Assembly (NCBI GenBank): GCA_020634615.1
Contig: JACKBI010000010.1
Coordinates: 190,744 to 254,743 of the forward strand
Reading direction: 5' to 3'
DNA from: Anaerolineales bacterium
GTDB taxonomy: Bacteria; Chloroflexota; Anaerolineae; JAAEKA01
DNA length: 64,000 bases
This document shows, in pieces, positions 8,217 through 16,535 of the stretch. How positions within the stretch are numbered: position 1 is the first letter of the stretch; every line of letters starts with the position of its first letter. The notes below the pieces were generated by a model. It had not been told where the DNA came from. It was given only the letters and a program-made list of their open reading frames with translations, and did no database searches. The position numbers were made by a program, and so were the translations under genes.

Positions 8217-9773
8217 TCATCCTTGCAGAGCTGCCGCTCGTTGTTGCGCCGAAAGTTGGCCGGCCAGCACCAGGGCCTGTTCGCGTGTCCTGACGTCGCC
8301 GCCAGCCTGCGCCTCAGCGATTGCTTCCAACAACTGGCCGATGTGTCTGCCGCCGGGCAGATCCAGAGCTGCCATCAGTTCATGTCCGTTGATCAGCGCA
8401 GGCGGCGCGATGACCTGATCACGGGCGTCGAAATAGCTGTCTAGCAGGGAAGCCACCGTGTCAAGGACGGGCTGCCAGTCATCGGGTGTCAGTGTCGAAC
8501 CATAAGTGCCTTGCATATCGGCCAGGCTCAGCAGCGCCACGTCGACCCCGGCGTCGCCAAGGTCGCGGTAGAACCGATGCGTTGCCCGTCGTGAAGGCAA
8601 TCCGGTGACCGCCAGCAGCAGTGGGCGCATGTGATGGCGGACAATCAATGAAACCCGGCGCGCTTCGGCTTCGTTGAACCGCAGCCGGCGCAGCGCCTCA
8701 TAGGCCATATCAGCGCCGACGTCAGGGTGTCCGAAAAAGCGCCACCGGTCGGGCTTTTCGTCGTCGTGATCCAAGCGGGCGGTGGCTGGCTTGCCCCAAT
8801 CGTGGGACAATGCGGCCCAGGCCAGCATCTGCCCATGGGTGCGCAACTGTGCGCCGGCGCCCTGGGCCAGGAGTGCTGCCAATTCAGCCCGCCAGCGGCC
8901 CAGCGTTTGTTCGATGCTGTCAGCGACCCAGGGCAGAGATGAGACAGCCAGCGCTGTGTCGTCACCTGAAATCCATGCCACCAGATCGTGTGCGTGGTTG
9001 ATGACGTGCGTCGTGTGGTCAAATACGTCCCAAATGTGCGGTGGTGACTGGCTGACACCGTGCAATGCAGTCGCTTCGGGCAGCACGATGTCCAGAATCG
9101 ACAGGTCGTCCAGTTTCGCAACCCAGTCGCCCGGCGCCGCCGCTGCCAGAATCTTGACCAGCTCGTCCCGCACCCGTTCGATGCTGACTTGCGCCAGCAG
9201 GGGCGCGAATTGAGCTGCCTGCCGCTCGCTGTCTTCTTCAAGACGGAAGCCAAGGGGAGCTAGTTCCGCCAGCATTCGGATCGCTCGCAACACGCGCAGT
9301 GGATCGTCACGAAACGCCGAGGGAGCAGCGGTCCGGATCAGCCCGTTTTTCAGGTCACGCACCCCATCCAGCGGATCGACGAACTCGTGTCCTGACTGGC
9401 GCAGAACGACGACCATCGCGTTGATGGTGAAATCGCGCAGATGCAGGTCTTCGGCCAGACTCGCGCCGCGCCAGGCCGCCACATCCACCACCAACGGCTC
9501 CTGGCCAGCCATAGGGAGAAGGGCCCGGCCGGTGTCGCGCTCGACGTCCATGGCGTAAAACGCGCCATCGAAACGGTTCGCCAGCGCACGCGCCAGATCA
9601 AGACCGCCGCGCTCAACCGTCAGATCCAGATCGTGGGTCGGCCGGTCCAGCATCAGGTCGCGCACGCAGCCGCCTACCAGCGCCACCGACGGTTCGCACG
9701 TTGCCAGGAACGCCAGTATTGGCCCGGCAGGTGAAGCCTCCAGGGGTCGCAAATCGAAGGGTAGGTGGGTCAC
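8217..9773 (-). CDS. CCA-adding enzyme/poly(A) polymerase-family tRNA nucleotidyltransferase with HD-type domain
   Basis: Starting at the GTG that overlaps the upstream stop (GTGA at 9770-9773), the product has 518 residues. The nucleotidyltransferase head shows VGGCVRD (33-39) and the catalytic DLD at 48-50, followed by DFTINAM and the RAIRMLAEL helix of class II enzymes. The middle holds SHDWGKPATAR and RHHMRPL, an HD-type phosphohydrolase signature. It should add or repair the 3' CCA of tRNA. A longer open frame extends to 9905, but the extra 44 residues are Arg-rich shadow sequence of the upstream gene, so I reject that start. Confidence 0.9.
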   Translation of the reverse strand: MTHLPFDLRPLEASPAGPILAFLATCEPSVALVGGCVRDLMLDRPTHDLDLTVERGGLDLARALANRFDGAFYAMDVERDTGRALLPMAGQEPLVVDVAAWRGASLAEDLHLRDFTINAMVVVLRQSGHEFVDPLDGVRDLKNGLIRTAAPSAFRDDPLRVLRAIRMLAELAPLGFRLEEDSERQAAQFAPLLAQVSIERVRDELVKILAAAAPGDWVAKLDDLSILDIVLPEATALHGVSQSPPHIWDVFDHTTHVINHAHDLVAWISGDDTALAVSSLPWVADSIEQTLGRWRAELAALLAQGAGAQLRTHGQMLAWAALSHDWGKPATARLDHDDEKPDRWRFFGHPDVGADMAYEALRRLRFNEAEARRVSLIVRHHMRPLLLAVTGLPSRRATHRFYRDLGDAGVDVALLSLADMQGTYGSTLTPDDWQPVLDTVASLLDSYFDARDQVIAPPALINGHELMAALDLPGGRHIGQLLEAIAEAQAGGDVRTREQALVLAGQLSAQQRAAALQG

Positions 9774-9991
9774 GATTCGATGTCTTCTGGCACCAGGATG
9801 ACGGCTGTGACGCGCTCGCGCGGGCGGCTGTGGCGGGCAGCCAGTCTGGCCGCATCCTCGTTGAGACCGACGCCTGCAATCTGGTCGCCGATTAGCGCCA
9901 CCCAACAGCCGCGATAAGCGGCCAGGCCGGCCAGTTGCCCGCTGCCGCCGCCCTGAGAATCGCCAGCTTGCTGCAAAGTGGGATCAGTCAC
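9770..9991 (-). CDS. DUF5678-like small protein
   Basis: A 73-residue protein whose core YRGCWVALIGDQIAGVGLNEDAARLAA matches the DUF5678 pattern (Tyr-x-Gly-x-Trp-Val-Ala-Leu, then a short strand and helix). It ends with VTAVILVPEDIES, again typical. The function of the family is not known to me. It overlaps the CCA-adding enzyme start by 4 bases, which fixes that start and points to coupled translation. It lies 54 bases after the M23/propeller lipoprotein in the same operon. Confidence 0.75.
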   Translation of the reverse strand: MTDPTLQQAGDSQGGGSGQLAGLAAYRGCWVALIGDQIAGVGLNEDAARLAARHSRPRERVTAVILVPEDIES

Positions 9992-10045
9992 TGTGTCGCA
10001 GAATACGTGTTTTGCCCCGAACTGTCAAATCGCCCAAAATCAGGT

Positions 10046-11920
10046 CTATCCTCCGGCTGCGATATCGAGCGCGAGGATGCTGCCATCGGGTATGGCGAGG
10101 AAAACCCGATCTGTACCGTCGCTCCACGCCGTGGCCGGCCGGGAGGCGACCGGCCCACCGCCGGAGAAGATGCGCGTCAGGCTCTCGCCGGCGACATCAA
10201 TGGTGTACAGGTCAACCCGTGTCCCGGCGCGTGTGGCATTCTGCATCAAAAGTAGCGGCTGATTGCCAGCCAGCAGGAGGCTGGGTGTTGCCGCGCCGAG
10301 GCTGGCGAAGGAACGATCCCAAATCAACGCGCCGTCGCTGTCCAGCAGCAGCAGGCGCCGGTCGCTGCGATCGCGATATGCCAGCAGCAAGCGCTCGTCG
10401 GGCAGCGGCAGGATCGCCTCGATCCCCGGGCTGGCAGCAGGCAGGCTGGCCACCTCGACCACGCTGCGAGTCCCCGGCTGCAACTGGTAGACGGTCCCAG
10501 CGTCGAAACCCCAAATCTGATCACCGTTTACCGTATACTGTTCACCTGCCGCCCTCGTCCACTGAGCCGGTCCCTCGCGGTCGATTGACCAGACGCGCGC
10601 GTCGTTGCCGGGGACTGCCAGCACAAGTTCGCTGCCGGCCAGCGTCCAGCGGTCGTCTTCCGGCTGCCAGTAGAGCGACGCCGGCCGCGTTCGCTCCCAG
10701 GTGATGTCGCCATTAGCTGCAATTGCCGTCATTTGCCGCTGGCCGGATAGCTCCCACTTCCCGTCCAGCTCATGGAAGACGATCTCCCAGGCCGACACCA
10801 GCACGCCGCCGTCCGCCAGCGGCATCAGCGCGACGTCCTCTTTCGCATCCAGGGCTATCTGCCAGCGCGTCACTGGTTGGCCGCCTTCAGCCGAAACCGG
10901 TAGATCGAGCGCGCTCAGCATACCGGTTTGGTCGAGCACGTAGAGCGCTGAACCGTCGGCAGACAGCACGGCTCCGGCCACGCCATCGGCGACCGCGACC
11001 CGCCAGCGGGCCGTTCCATCGGCTACGTCCAACGCCTGAATGCCATTGTTTTGAGTCACCAGGACGGCATCTGAAACGGCGCTCGCGGGCACTGACAGCA
11101 GCGCGCCATCCAGCCGCTGTGACCAGACAACGCCGGGCGAAGCGGCCATCCGGTTGTTCCATATGAACTGTGATGGCCCGGTCCAGCCTGCAGAGGCCGG
11201 ATCTGGCCAATAACCAGGTCCCGGCTCGTCAGGCATGTGGCTGCGCATCTCGAAGTGCAGGTGCGGCGGTGTCCGCGGCCGGCCGATCCTGGCGATCTCC
11301 TCACCGCGCTCGACGCAGTCGCCCGCCCGCACCGTCACAGTCGAGGGTTCGAGATGACCGTAAAAGGAGAGAATGCGGCTGCCGTCCGCGAATCGGTGCT
11401 CGACGATGATGACACCCTTGTCACGGCCCCAGCCCAGCGGCTGGGCATAGGTGACGCGTCCGTGGCCGATGCTATAAACCGGCGCGCCCAGGTTTGGCCG
11501 GTCCAGCAGGCCCCAGTCCTCGCCCGCGTGCTGACCGGCTGGTCTGCCGCCACGCCCGAAGCCCTGGATGAGATAGGCCTCCTCGGCCAGCGGGGGATCG
11601 ACCGGGAAGTCGAGCGTGTCCACCAGCCCGCATGGCGCGCCATCCTGCGGGCTGGGCGCGCTGGCTTCCGGCGGACGAACGGCGTCGGATATCTGGATTG
11701 GCTGGGCGGTAGCCGTGGGAGTAGGTGTTGGGCTGGGCGTCGCGGTGGGCGACGGGGTAATCGTGGCGGTGGCCGTGGCCGTATGCGTGGCCGTTGCGGT
11801 CTGTGTGGACTCGACGGCTGGCGGGCGATCTGGCGGCGTTGGCGCGGGGCGGTTGCAACCGGCCGCGGCAAGGAGCAGCAGCAGGATCAGTGGCAGCCAG
11901 CGGGTGCGCGGGCGTTGCAT
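10046..11920 (-). CDS. Lipoprotein with LytM/M23 peptidase domain and PQQ-like beta-propeller
   Basis: A 624-residue lipoprotein: a hydrophobic signal and lipobox LAAAGC with lipidated C22, then a Thr/Pro-rich spacer (about 30-85). Next is an M23 domain with HAGED (HxxxD) and HLHFE (HxH), the zinc ligands of active LytM endopeptidases, and the SFYGHLE strand. The C-terminal 350 residues form blade-like repeats (DGTARWRVAVADG, GDITWERTRP, DGALIWDRSF) of a PQQ-like beta-propeller. It should sit on the cell surface and cut peptide cross-links, with the propeller binding partners or wall. It starts 5 bases after the DUF1361 gene, so co-transcription is likely. Confidence 0.88.
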   Translation of the reverse strand: MQRPRTRWLPLILLLLLAAAGCNRPAPTPPDRPPAVESTQTATATHTATATATITPSPTATPSPTPTPTATAQPIQISDAVRPPEASAPSPQDGAPCGLVDTLDFPVDPPLAEEAYLIQGFGRGGRPAGQHAGEDWGLLDRPNLGAPVYSIGHGRVTYAQPLGWGRDKGVIIVEHRFADGSRILSFYGHLEPSTVTVRAGDCVERGEEIARIGRPRTPPHLHFEMRSHMPDEPGPGYWPDPASAGWTGPSQFIWNNRMAASPGVVWSQRLDGALLSVPASAVSDAVLVTQNNGIQALDVADGTARWRVAVADGVAGAVLSADGSALYVLDQTGMLSALDLPVSAEGGQPVTRWQIALDAKEDVALMPLADGGVLVSAWEIVFHELDGKWELSGQRQMTAIAANGDITWERTRPASLYWQPEDDRWTLAGSELVLAVPGNDARVWSIDREGPAQWTRAAGEQYTVNGDQIWGFDAGTVYQLQPGTRSVVEVASLPAASPGIEAILPLPDERLLLAYRDRSDRRLLLLDSDGALIWDRSFASLGAATPSLLLAGNQPLLLMQNATRAGTRVDLYTIDVAGESLTRIFSGGGPVASRPATAWSDGTDRVFLAIPDGSILALDIAAGG

Positions 11921-11925
11921 GGCGC

Positions 11926-12600
11926 TCAGCGCGCACCGTCGCCCTGTGCGCTTGACCCGGAGCGCGCCAGCACAGTCAACAGCCAGTAGGTGAAAACCAG
12001 CAGCGCGGCTAACAACCCAGTCATCGCCCAGGTATGCCAGTACAGGATCGGACTGGTCAGCCGCGCGAGCACGTCATTCAAGAGCAGTTGCGGCTGCGTC
12101 ACCAAATCCCAGCTGTTCCAGCGCACGTAGCGGCCCAGGTAGATGCCAAAGCCGGCGGCGCCCAATGCGCCAAGCACAAAGCCCCAGCCCAGCCAGCGCC
12201 CCCAGCGGCGCGTCACCAGGGTCTGCATCCAGCGCAGCGACACCAGTCCCAACGCCAGCCCGTACAGCGCAAAGCTGAAGAGCATGACCGTGTCGAAAAG
12301 CAACGGCACGCGGCTGTTGGCAGCCAGATGCATCAAATCGGTGACGAGGTACGGCGCATTGGGCAGGAAAGCCAGCCAGGCGGCCGCCGGCAACAGGGCC
12401 AGCAGCAGGCCGCGTCGTTCCGCCCAGATCGTAATCGCGGCGAACAACAGCGGCAGCCAGGCCAGGAACAGGTTCCACATCAGGAATGTTCCGCTGAGTT
12501 CACCGACATAGGCGCTGCGGGCGATGATCAGCCCCAGCGGAAACGCTGCAGCCAGCGTCAAGCGGGTAAAGGTGCCAAACGTGCTTCTGGTTTCTGTCAT
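11926..12600 (-). CDS. DUF1361 integral membrane protein
   Basis: A 224-residue protein with about six TM helices. WNLFLAWLPLLFAA and WLAFLPNAPYLVTDLMHL are hallmark stretches of DUF1361. The family function is unknown. The open frame extends far upstream to 13926, but that part is antisense to the S58 peptidase gene; the ATG at 12600 begins a plausible N-terminus (MTETRS) directly before the first TM helix. It is the first gene of the long minus-strand operon that ends near 5201. Confidence 0.82.
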   Translation of the reverse strand: MTETRSTFGTFTRLTLAAAFPLGLIIARSAYVGELSGTFLMWNLFLAWLPLLFAAITIWAERRGLLLALLPAAAWLAFLPNAPYLVTDLMHLAANSRVPLLFDTVMLFSFALYGLALGLVSLRWMQTLVTRRWGRWLGWGFVLGALGAAGFGIYLGRYVRWNSWDLVTQPQLLLNDVLARLTSPILYWHTWAMTGLLAALLVFTYWLLTVLARSGSSAQGDGAR

Positions 12601-12741
12601 GTGTGGTCCTCCGTACGTGGATTTCACTCGTGGCAGCCTGTAAAGGTTCAGCAGGGGAACAGGACTGACAAGCCTTGTATCGCAGCAGAGATGGACGCAA
12701 CGCTCTAGACCACGACTGTCAGTGCTTGCTGCCGCGGCTGC

Positions 12742-12770
12742 TTGTACGGTGGTGAGGGCGATGATACAAT
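12742..12770 (+). promoter_or_regulatory. Sigma-70-like promoter of the S58 peptidase gene
   Basis: TTGTAC (12742-12747) and TACAAT (12765-12770) are separated by 17 bases. The ATG follows 28 bases after the -10, with an AAGGAGG ribosome site (12788-12794). Confidence 0.6.
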
Positions 12771-12798
12771 CGGGGCAGTTCCTTGTCAAGGAGGCATC

Positions 12799-13914
12799 AT
12801 GACCAAACCACGACTGCGCGATCTGGGAATCGTCATCGGCGACCTGCCGGCCGGGCCCCATAATGCTATCACCGACGTGCCGGGCATTCAGGTCGGCCAC
12901 ACCACTGTCGTCCGCGACGAGCCGCGCGTGATCCGCACCGGTGTCACGGTGATCCAGCCGCGCGGCGGAACGGTGCGCGATCAACCCGTCTTCGCTGGCT
13001 ACCACGCGTTCAACGGCTGCGGCGAGATGACCGGTATGGCTTTCGTGGAGGAGTTTGGCTGGCTGTCCTCGCCGATTGCACTGACCGACACGACGCAGGT
13101 CGGTTTGGTGCACGACGCGCTGATCCAGTATGCTGTCGAGCGTTACGGCAAGGGGGCGCACTATCTCGGTGTGGTCGGTGAGACGTGGGGCGGCTGGCTC
13201 AACGACCGCAATGGATTTGCGCTGACCCGCGAGGATCTGTTTGCAGCCATGGACAACGCCGCCGCTGGGCCGGTGGCCGAAGGCAATGTCGGCGGCGGCA
13301 CAGCCATGATCTGCTACGATTTCAAGGGCGGCATCGGCACGTCGTCGCGGCTGGTCGAACTGGCCGGCGAGGCTTTCACGGTCGGCGTCCTCGTGCAAGC
13401 CAACCACGGCGAGCGCAGTCAACTGCGGGTGGACGGCGTGCCGGTCGGCCGCGAGCTGACCGAGAAGATCGTGCCGTTGGCTTTCGCCACGCCGCCGACC
13501 GACGCGGCCGAGGGCGCGTGGAGCGGCCCATCGCAGACCAGTTCCATCATTACGGTGATCGCAACCGACGCGCCGCTGCTGCCGCTGCAATGCAAACGCG
13601 TCGCCCGGCGTGGCGTGATGGGCGTGGCGCGTACCGGTTCGGTGGCGCACACCGGCAGCGGTGACCTGTTTCTGGCCTTCGCGACCGGCAACGACTTGCG
13701 TGTCGAAGATGAGCAGCCGATCAATCTGCGTGCGCTGCCCGACTGGAGCCTGGACCCCCTGTTCGATGCGGTGGCCGAGGCGGTCGAGGAGGCGATCCTC
13801 AACGCGCTGGTTGCTGCCGATGACATGACCGGATTTGCGGGACACCGAGCGCCGGCGCTGCCGCACGACGCCTTGCAAGAGGTGATGGCGCGCTACCGGC
13901 CCGCTCGCGCCTGA
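12799..13914 (+). CDS. P1/S58 family peptidase (DmpA/BapA-like aminopeptidase)
   Basis: A 371-residue protein of the self-cleaving Ntn-hydrolase family S58. Family landmarks: FNGCGEMTG (71-79), EGNVGGGTAM (161-170), KGGIGTSSR (176-184) and SSIITVIATDAPL (248-260). In DmpA the nucleophile is the serine just before the IIxVxATDAPL segment, which would make Ser249 the new N-terminus after autocleavage; the preceding residue here is Ser, not Gly as in DmpA. Enzymes of this group release N-terminal D- or L-residues or beta-amino acids. The start is chosen for its AAGGAGG site 4 bases upstream; an earlier in-frame codon at 12742 lies in the promoter. Confidence 0.9.
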   Translation: MTKPRLRDLGIVIGDLPAGPHNAITDVPGIQVGHTTVVRDEPRVIRTGVTVIQPRGGTVRDQPVFAGYHAFNGCGEMTGMAFVEEFGWLSSPIALTDTTQVGLVHDALIQYAVERYGKGAHYLGVVGETWGGWLNDRNGFALTREDLFAAMDNAAAGPVAEGNVGGGTAMICYDFKGGIGTSSRLVELAGEAFTVGVLVQANHGERSQLRVDGVPVGRELTEKIVPLAFATPPTDAAEGAWSGPSQTSSIITVIATDAPLLPLQCKRVARRGVMGVARTGSVAHTGSGDLFLAFATGNDLRVEDEQPINLRALPDWSLDPLFDAVAEAVEEAILNALVAADDMTGFAGHRAPALPHDALQEVMARYRPARA

Positions 13915-13991
13915 CCTTGACGCCACTCAGGTTCTGTGGCAAACTGCGGCTGTCGCTCGCTCGCTCTGGATCGACTTCGTGAAGAGGTCGG

Positions 13992-14107
13992 GCACGGTCT
14001 GAGACCGGCCCGAGCGAGAGAAGGCCACCGAGCACGGTCGGAGACCGGCCCGAGCGAAGAGTAAATCTACTGTCGGACGGAGACCGGCCCAAGCGAAAAG
14101 CAGGTAG
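13992..14107 (+). repeat. Three tandem GACCGG repeat units (locus 1)
   Basis: Three units begin at 13992, 14032 and about 14072 (spacing 40 and 39-40). Each carries GCACGGTC.GAGACCGGCCC, in which CGGTCTGAGACCG is a hairpin. The same unit occurs at 19361-19477 with 39-bp spacing. Confidence 0.7.
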
Positions 14108-14173
14108 TTCAGGAAAGGAGCCGCCTGGAAGACAAAACTTTACGAGAAGCACAGCGCCAGGACTGGGAACGCC

Positions 14174-14397
14174 GCAAGCTCCGCAGCTTGCTTCAGTCAC
14201 GTTTCGCCGTGCCAGGCGACGGTTTCAACCGTTGCTGGCGCCGGCGGCCAGATGACATTTCCAGTTGACGAGGTGGAGGTTCCCCGGCGCAGGCCGGGGG
14301 AAAATCGAGAGATCGGCGGATGCCTCCAGGGCCATGCCACGGCCCTTCGCTTCTCCTCCAGACAAGCAGCACTTCAAAGCCGGCTGGCGACAGCCGG
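14174..14397. repeat. Cluster of five unlike hairpins
   Basis: Stems are at 14174-14191 (GCAAGCT arms, 4-base loop), 14211-14239 (13-14 pairs with mismatches, 2-base loop), 14280-14302 (TTCCCCGGC arms), 14328-14346 (AGGGCC arms) and 14380-14397 (CCGGCTG arms, 4-base loop). None is followed by a T-run, so they are not simple terminators. Confidence 0.65.
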
Positions 14398-14440
14398 GAC
14401 AACTGGTGTATGCAGTGGCTTCGGGTACATTGGCAATTTA

Positions 14441-14563
14441 GTAGATTGGTAGATTGGGAAACTGGTAGATTGGGATGCGATGTCGCGATCTCGCGTCACC
14501 AATCCACCAACATACCGATCTACCATTCTACCAATCCACCAGTCTACCCATCTACCAATCTAC
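14441..14563. repeat. CTACCAAT-type inverted-repeat element upstream of glmS
   Basis: The left arm (14441-14477) repeats GTAGATTGG; the right arm (about 14527-14563) is its near-perfect reverse complement. Further CTACC repeats start at 14499. The right arm ends 2 bases before the TAGAGGAGG ribosome site of glmS. Confidence 0.7.
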
Positions 14564-14580
14564 CTAGAGGAGGAACACCC

Positions 14581-16428
14581 ATGTGTGGTATCGTAGGATA
14601 CGTTGGTCCGCGCGCGGCGACACCAATCGTCGTCAACGGGCTACAGCGTCTGGAGTATCGCGGTTATGACTCGGCAGGCATCGCTGTTGTGCAGAACGGC
14701 AGCATCGAGGTGCGCCGTGAAGTCGGCAAACTCTCCAATCTTGTCAACCTGCTGGCCGAACAGCCGACCAATGGCCATCTGGCCGTCGGTCACACCCGCT
14801 GGGCGACCCACGGCAAACCCAGCCAGCAGAACGCCCACCCACACCGTGACGCCAGCGGCGAAATCGTCGTCGTGCAGAACGGCATCGTCGAAAACTTTCG
14901 CGAACTGCGTGAAAGCTTGCAGGCCGAGGGGTTCGAATTTCAGTCCGAAACCGACACCGAGGTCATCGTCTTTCTCATTGCGCTGCACTACGCGCCCGAA
15001 GGCGGGCTGGCCGAGGCGGTGCGCAAGGCGTTGGGCTACCTGAAGGGGCCCAGCGCGATCGTGGCGCTGACCAGTCGCGAGCCTGACAAGCTGGTGGCGG
15101 CCCGGCTCGGCAACGCAGGCGGGGTGGCCATTGGCCTCGGCGACGGCGAGTCATTCATCGCCTCCGATATTCCCGCGATTCTGGAGCACACCCGGCGCAT
15201 GATCTTCCTGGAAGACCGGCAACTGGCGGTGGTGACCCGTGACGGTGCGATCGTGCAGACCTTGGATGGCCAGGCGGTGCGGCCCGAAGTCCACGAAATC
15301 TCGTGGGATCCCATCTCCGCCGCGAAGGGCGAGTATCGCCACTTCATGCAGAAGGAGATCTTCGAGCAGGCGCGCTCACTGACCGACACGATCCGCGGCC
15401 GGGTTGACTTCGCCGCTGGAGAGGTCTACCTGGAGGACATGCCACTGACTGCCGAACGTGCCCGCAGTTTCGACCGCGCGGTGATCGTGGCCTGCGGCAC
15501 GTCGGCGTATTCCGGGCTGGTCGGCAAGTTCATGCTGGAGAAGATCGCCCGCATTCCGGTCGAGGTCGATTACGGTTCTGAGTTCCGTTACCGTGACCCG
15601 ATCATCGACGAGCGGACGCTGATCGTGACCATCACCCAGTCGGGCGAGACCGTGGACACGCTGGCGGCCATGGAGGAAGGGCGGGCCAAAGGCGCGTATC
15701 TTTGCAGCATCGTCAACGTCATCGGCAGTCAGGCGGCGCGGATGAGCGATGGTGTGATCTACATGCACTGCGGGCCGGAGATCGGGGTCGCCAGCACTAA
15801 GGCGTTTACGTCGTCGCTGGTGGACCAGTACCTGCTGGCGCTCTTTCTGGCGCAACTGCGCGACAGCATCGGGCCGCTTGCGCGTCAGAAGCTGGTGGAC
15901 GACCTGGCGCGGTTGCCTGAACTGGCCGGCCGGCTGCTGGACGCCGACGCGAACACAGTCTACGAAGACCTGGCCGAGCGCTTTCACCGCTACCGCAACT
16001 TCCTTTACCTGGGGCGCGGCATCAATTATCCCGTTGCACTGGAAGGCGCGCTGAAGCTAAAGGAGATCAGCTATATCCACGCTGAAGGCTACCCGGCGGG
16101 CGAGATGAAACACGGTCCCATCGCGCTGATCGACCGCGACATGCCCGTCGTGACCCTGGCGCCGCAGGACGAGGTCTACGACAAGATGGTCAGCCAGGTG
16201 GAGCAGGTCAAAGCGCGCAGCGGCATTGTGATCGCGATTGCCACCGAAGGCGACGAGTTCATCCGCAGCCGTGCCGACCACGTCATCACCATCCCGGCCG
16301 CGCCGCCGCTGCTGACGCCGGTCCTGTCGGTGATGCCGCTGCAGCGCCTGGCCTATGAAATGGCAGTCCGCCGCGGCGCAGATGTCGATCAACCGCGCAA
16401 TCTGGCCAAGAGCGTGACGGTTGAGTAA
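14581..16428 (+). CDS. glmS: Glutamine-fructose-6-phosphate aminotransferase (isomerising)
   Basis: A 615-residue protein that makes glucosamine-6-phosphate from fructose-6-phosphate and glutamine for peptidoglycan synthesis. It begins MCGIVGYVG, so Cys2 becomes the N-terminal nucleophile of the class II glutaminase; RLEYRGYDSAG and HTRWATHGKP complete this domain. Two SIS domains follow (CGTSAYSG, TQSGETVDTL, STKAFTSS), and the C-terminus DQPRNLAKSVTVE is the standard GlmS end. The ATG with GAGGAGG 8 bases upstream is the right start; an open frame extends back to 14320 through repeats only. No glmS ribozyme is evident upstream, where the space is filled by an inverted-repeat element. Confidence 0.98.
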   Translation: MCGIVGYVGPRAATPIVVNGLQRLEYRGYDSAGIAVVQNGSIEVRREVGKLSNLVNLLAEQPTNGHLAVGHTRWATHGKPSQQNAHPHRDASGEIVVVQNGIVENFRELRESLQAEGFEFQSETDTEVIVFLIALHYAPEGGLAEAVRKALGYLKGPSAIVALTSREPDKLVAARLGNAGGVAIGLGDGESFIASDIPAILEHTRRMIFLEDRQLAVVTRDGAIVQTLDGQAVRPEVHEISWDPISAAKGEYRHFMQKEIFEQARSLTDTIRGRVDFAAGEVYLEDMPLTAERARSFDRAVIVACGTSAYSGLVGKFMLEKIARIPVEVDYGSEFRYRDPIIDERTLIVTITQSGETVDTLAAMEEGRAKGAYLCSIVNVIGSQAARMSDGVIYMHCGPEIGVASTKAFTSSLVDQYLLALFLAQLRDSIGPLARQKLVDDLARLPELAGRLLDADANTVYEDLAERFHRYRNFLYLGRGINYPVALEGALKLKEISYIHAEGYPAGEMKHGPIALIDRDMPVVTLAPQDEVYDKMVSQVEQVKARSGIVIAIATEGDEFIRSRADHVITIPAAPPLLTPVLSVMPLQRLAYEMAVRRGADVDQPRNLAKSVTVE

Positions 16429-16441
16429 GGTTTCGTAAAAC

Positions 16442-16523
16442 GTGAAGCGTGAAACGTGATTGGGACTCTCATCGCTTCGTTGCAGAAGCGACGCTGGGAA
16501 ACCTTTCACGTTTCACGCTTCAC
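16442..16523. repeat. Inverted-repeat element with nested hairpin between glmS and the ABC gene
   Basis: Perfect 18-bp arms: GTGAAGCGTGAAACGTGA at 16442-16459 and its complement at 16506-16523. Inside is a 7-bp hairpin (16472-16478 with 16485-16491). It begins 13 bases after the glmS stop and ends 12 bases before the next ATG. Confidence 0.8.
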
Positions 16524-16535
16524 CCAACACCTATC

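Larger units (their letters stand above)
13915..14580 (+). other. Intergenic region packed with repeats and hairpins
   Basis: No gene is supported in these 666 bases. In order they hold a triple 39-40 bp repeat (13992-14107), five separate hairpins (14174-14397) and a CTACCAAT-type inverted repeat (14441-14563) ending just before the glmS ribosome site. The small open frames here have no family resemblance and are mostly repeat shadows. Confidence 0.8.

Noticed and set aside
12601..13926. A 666-residue minus-strand reading frame extending the DUF1361 gene
   Set aside because: The extra 440 residues are antisense to the well-supported S58 peptidase gene and have no family resemblance.
13799..14402. 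Two minus-strand frames of 69 and 133 codons before glmS
   Set aside because: They run through repeats and hairpins and overlap the end of the peptidase gene; no ribosome sites or family resemblance.
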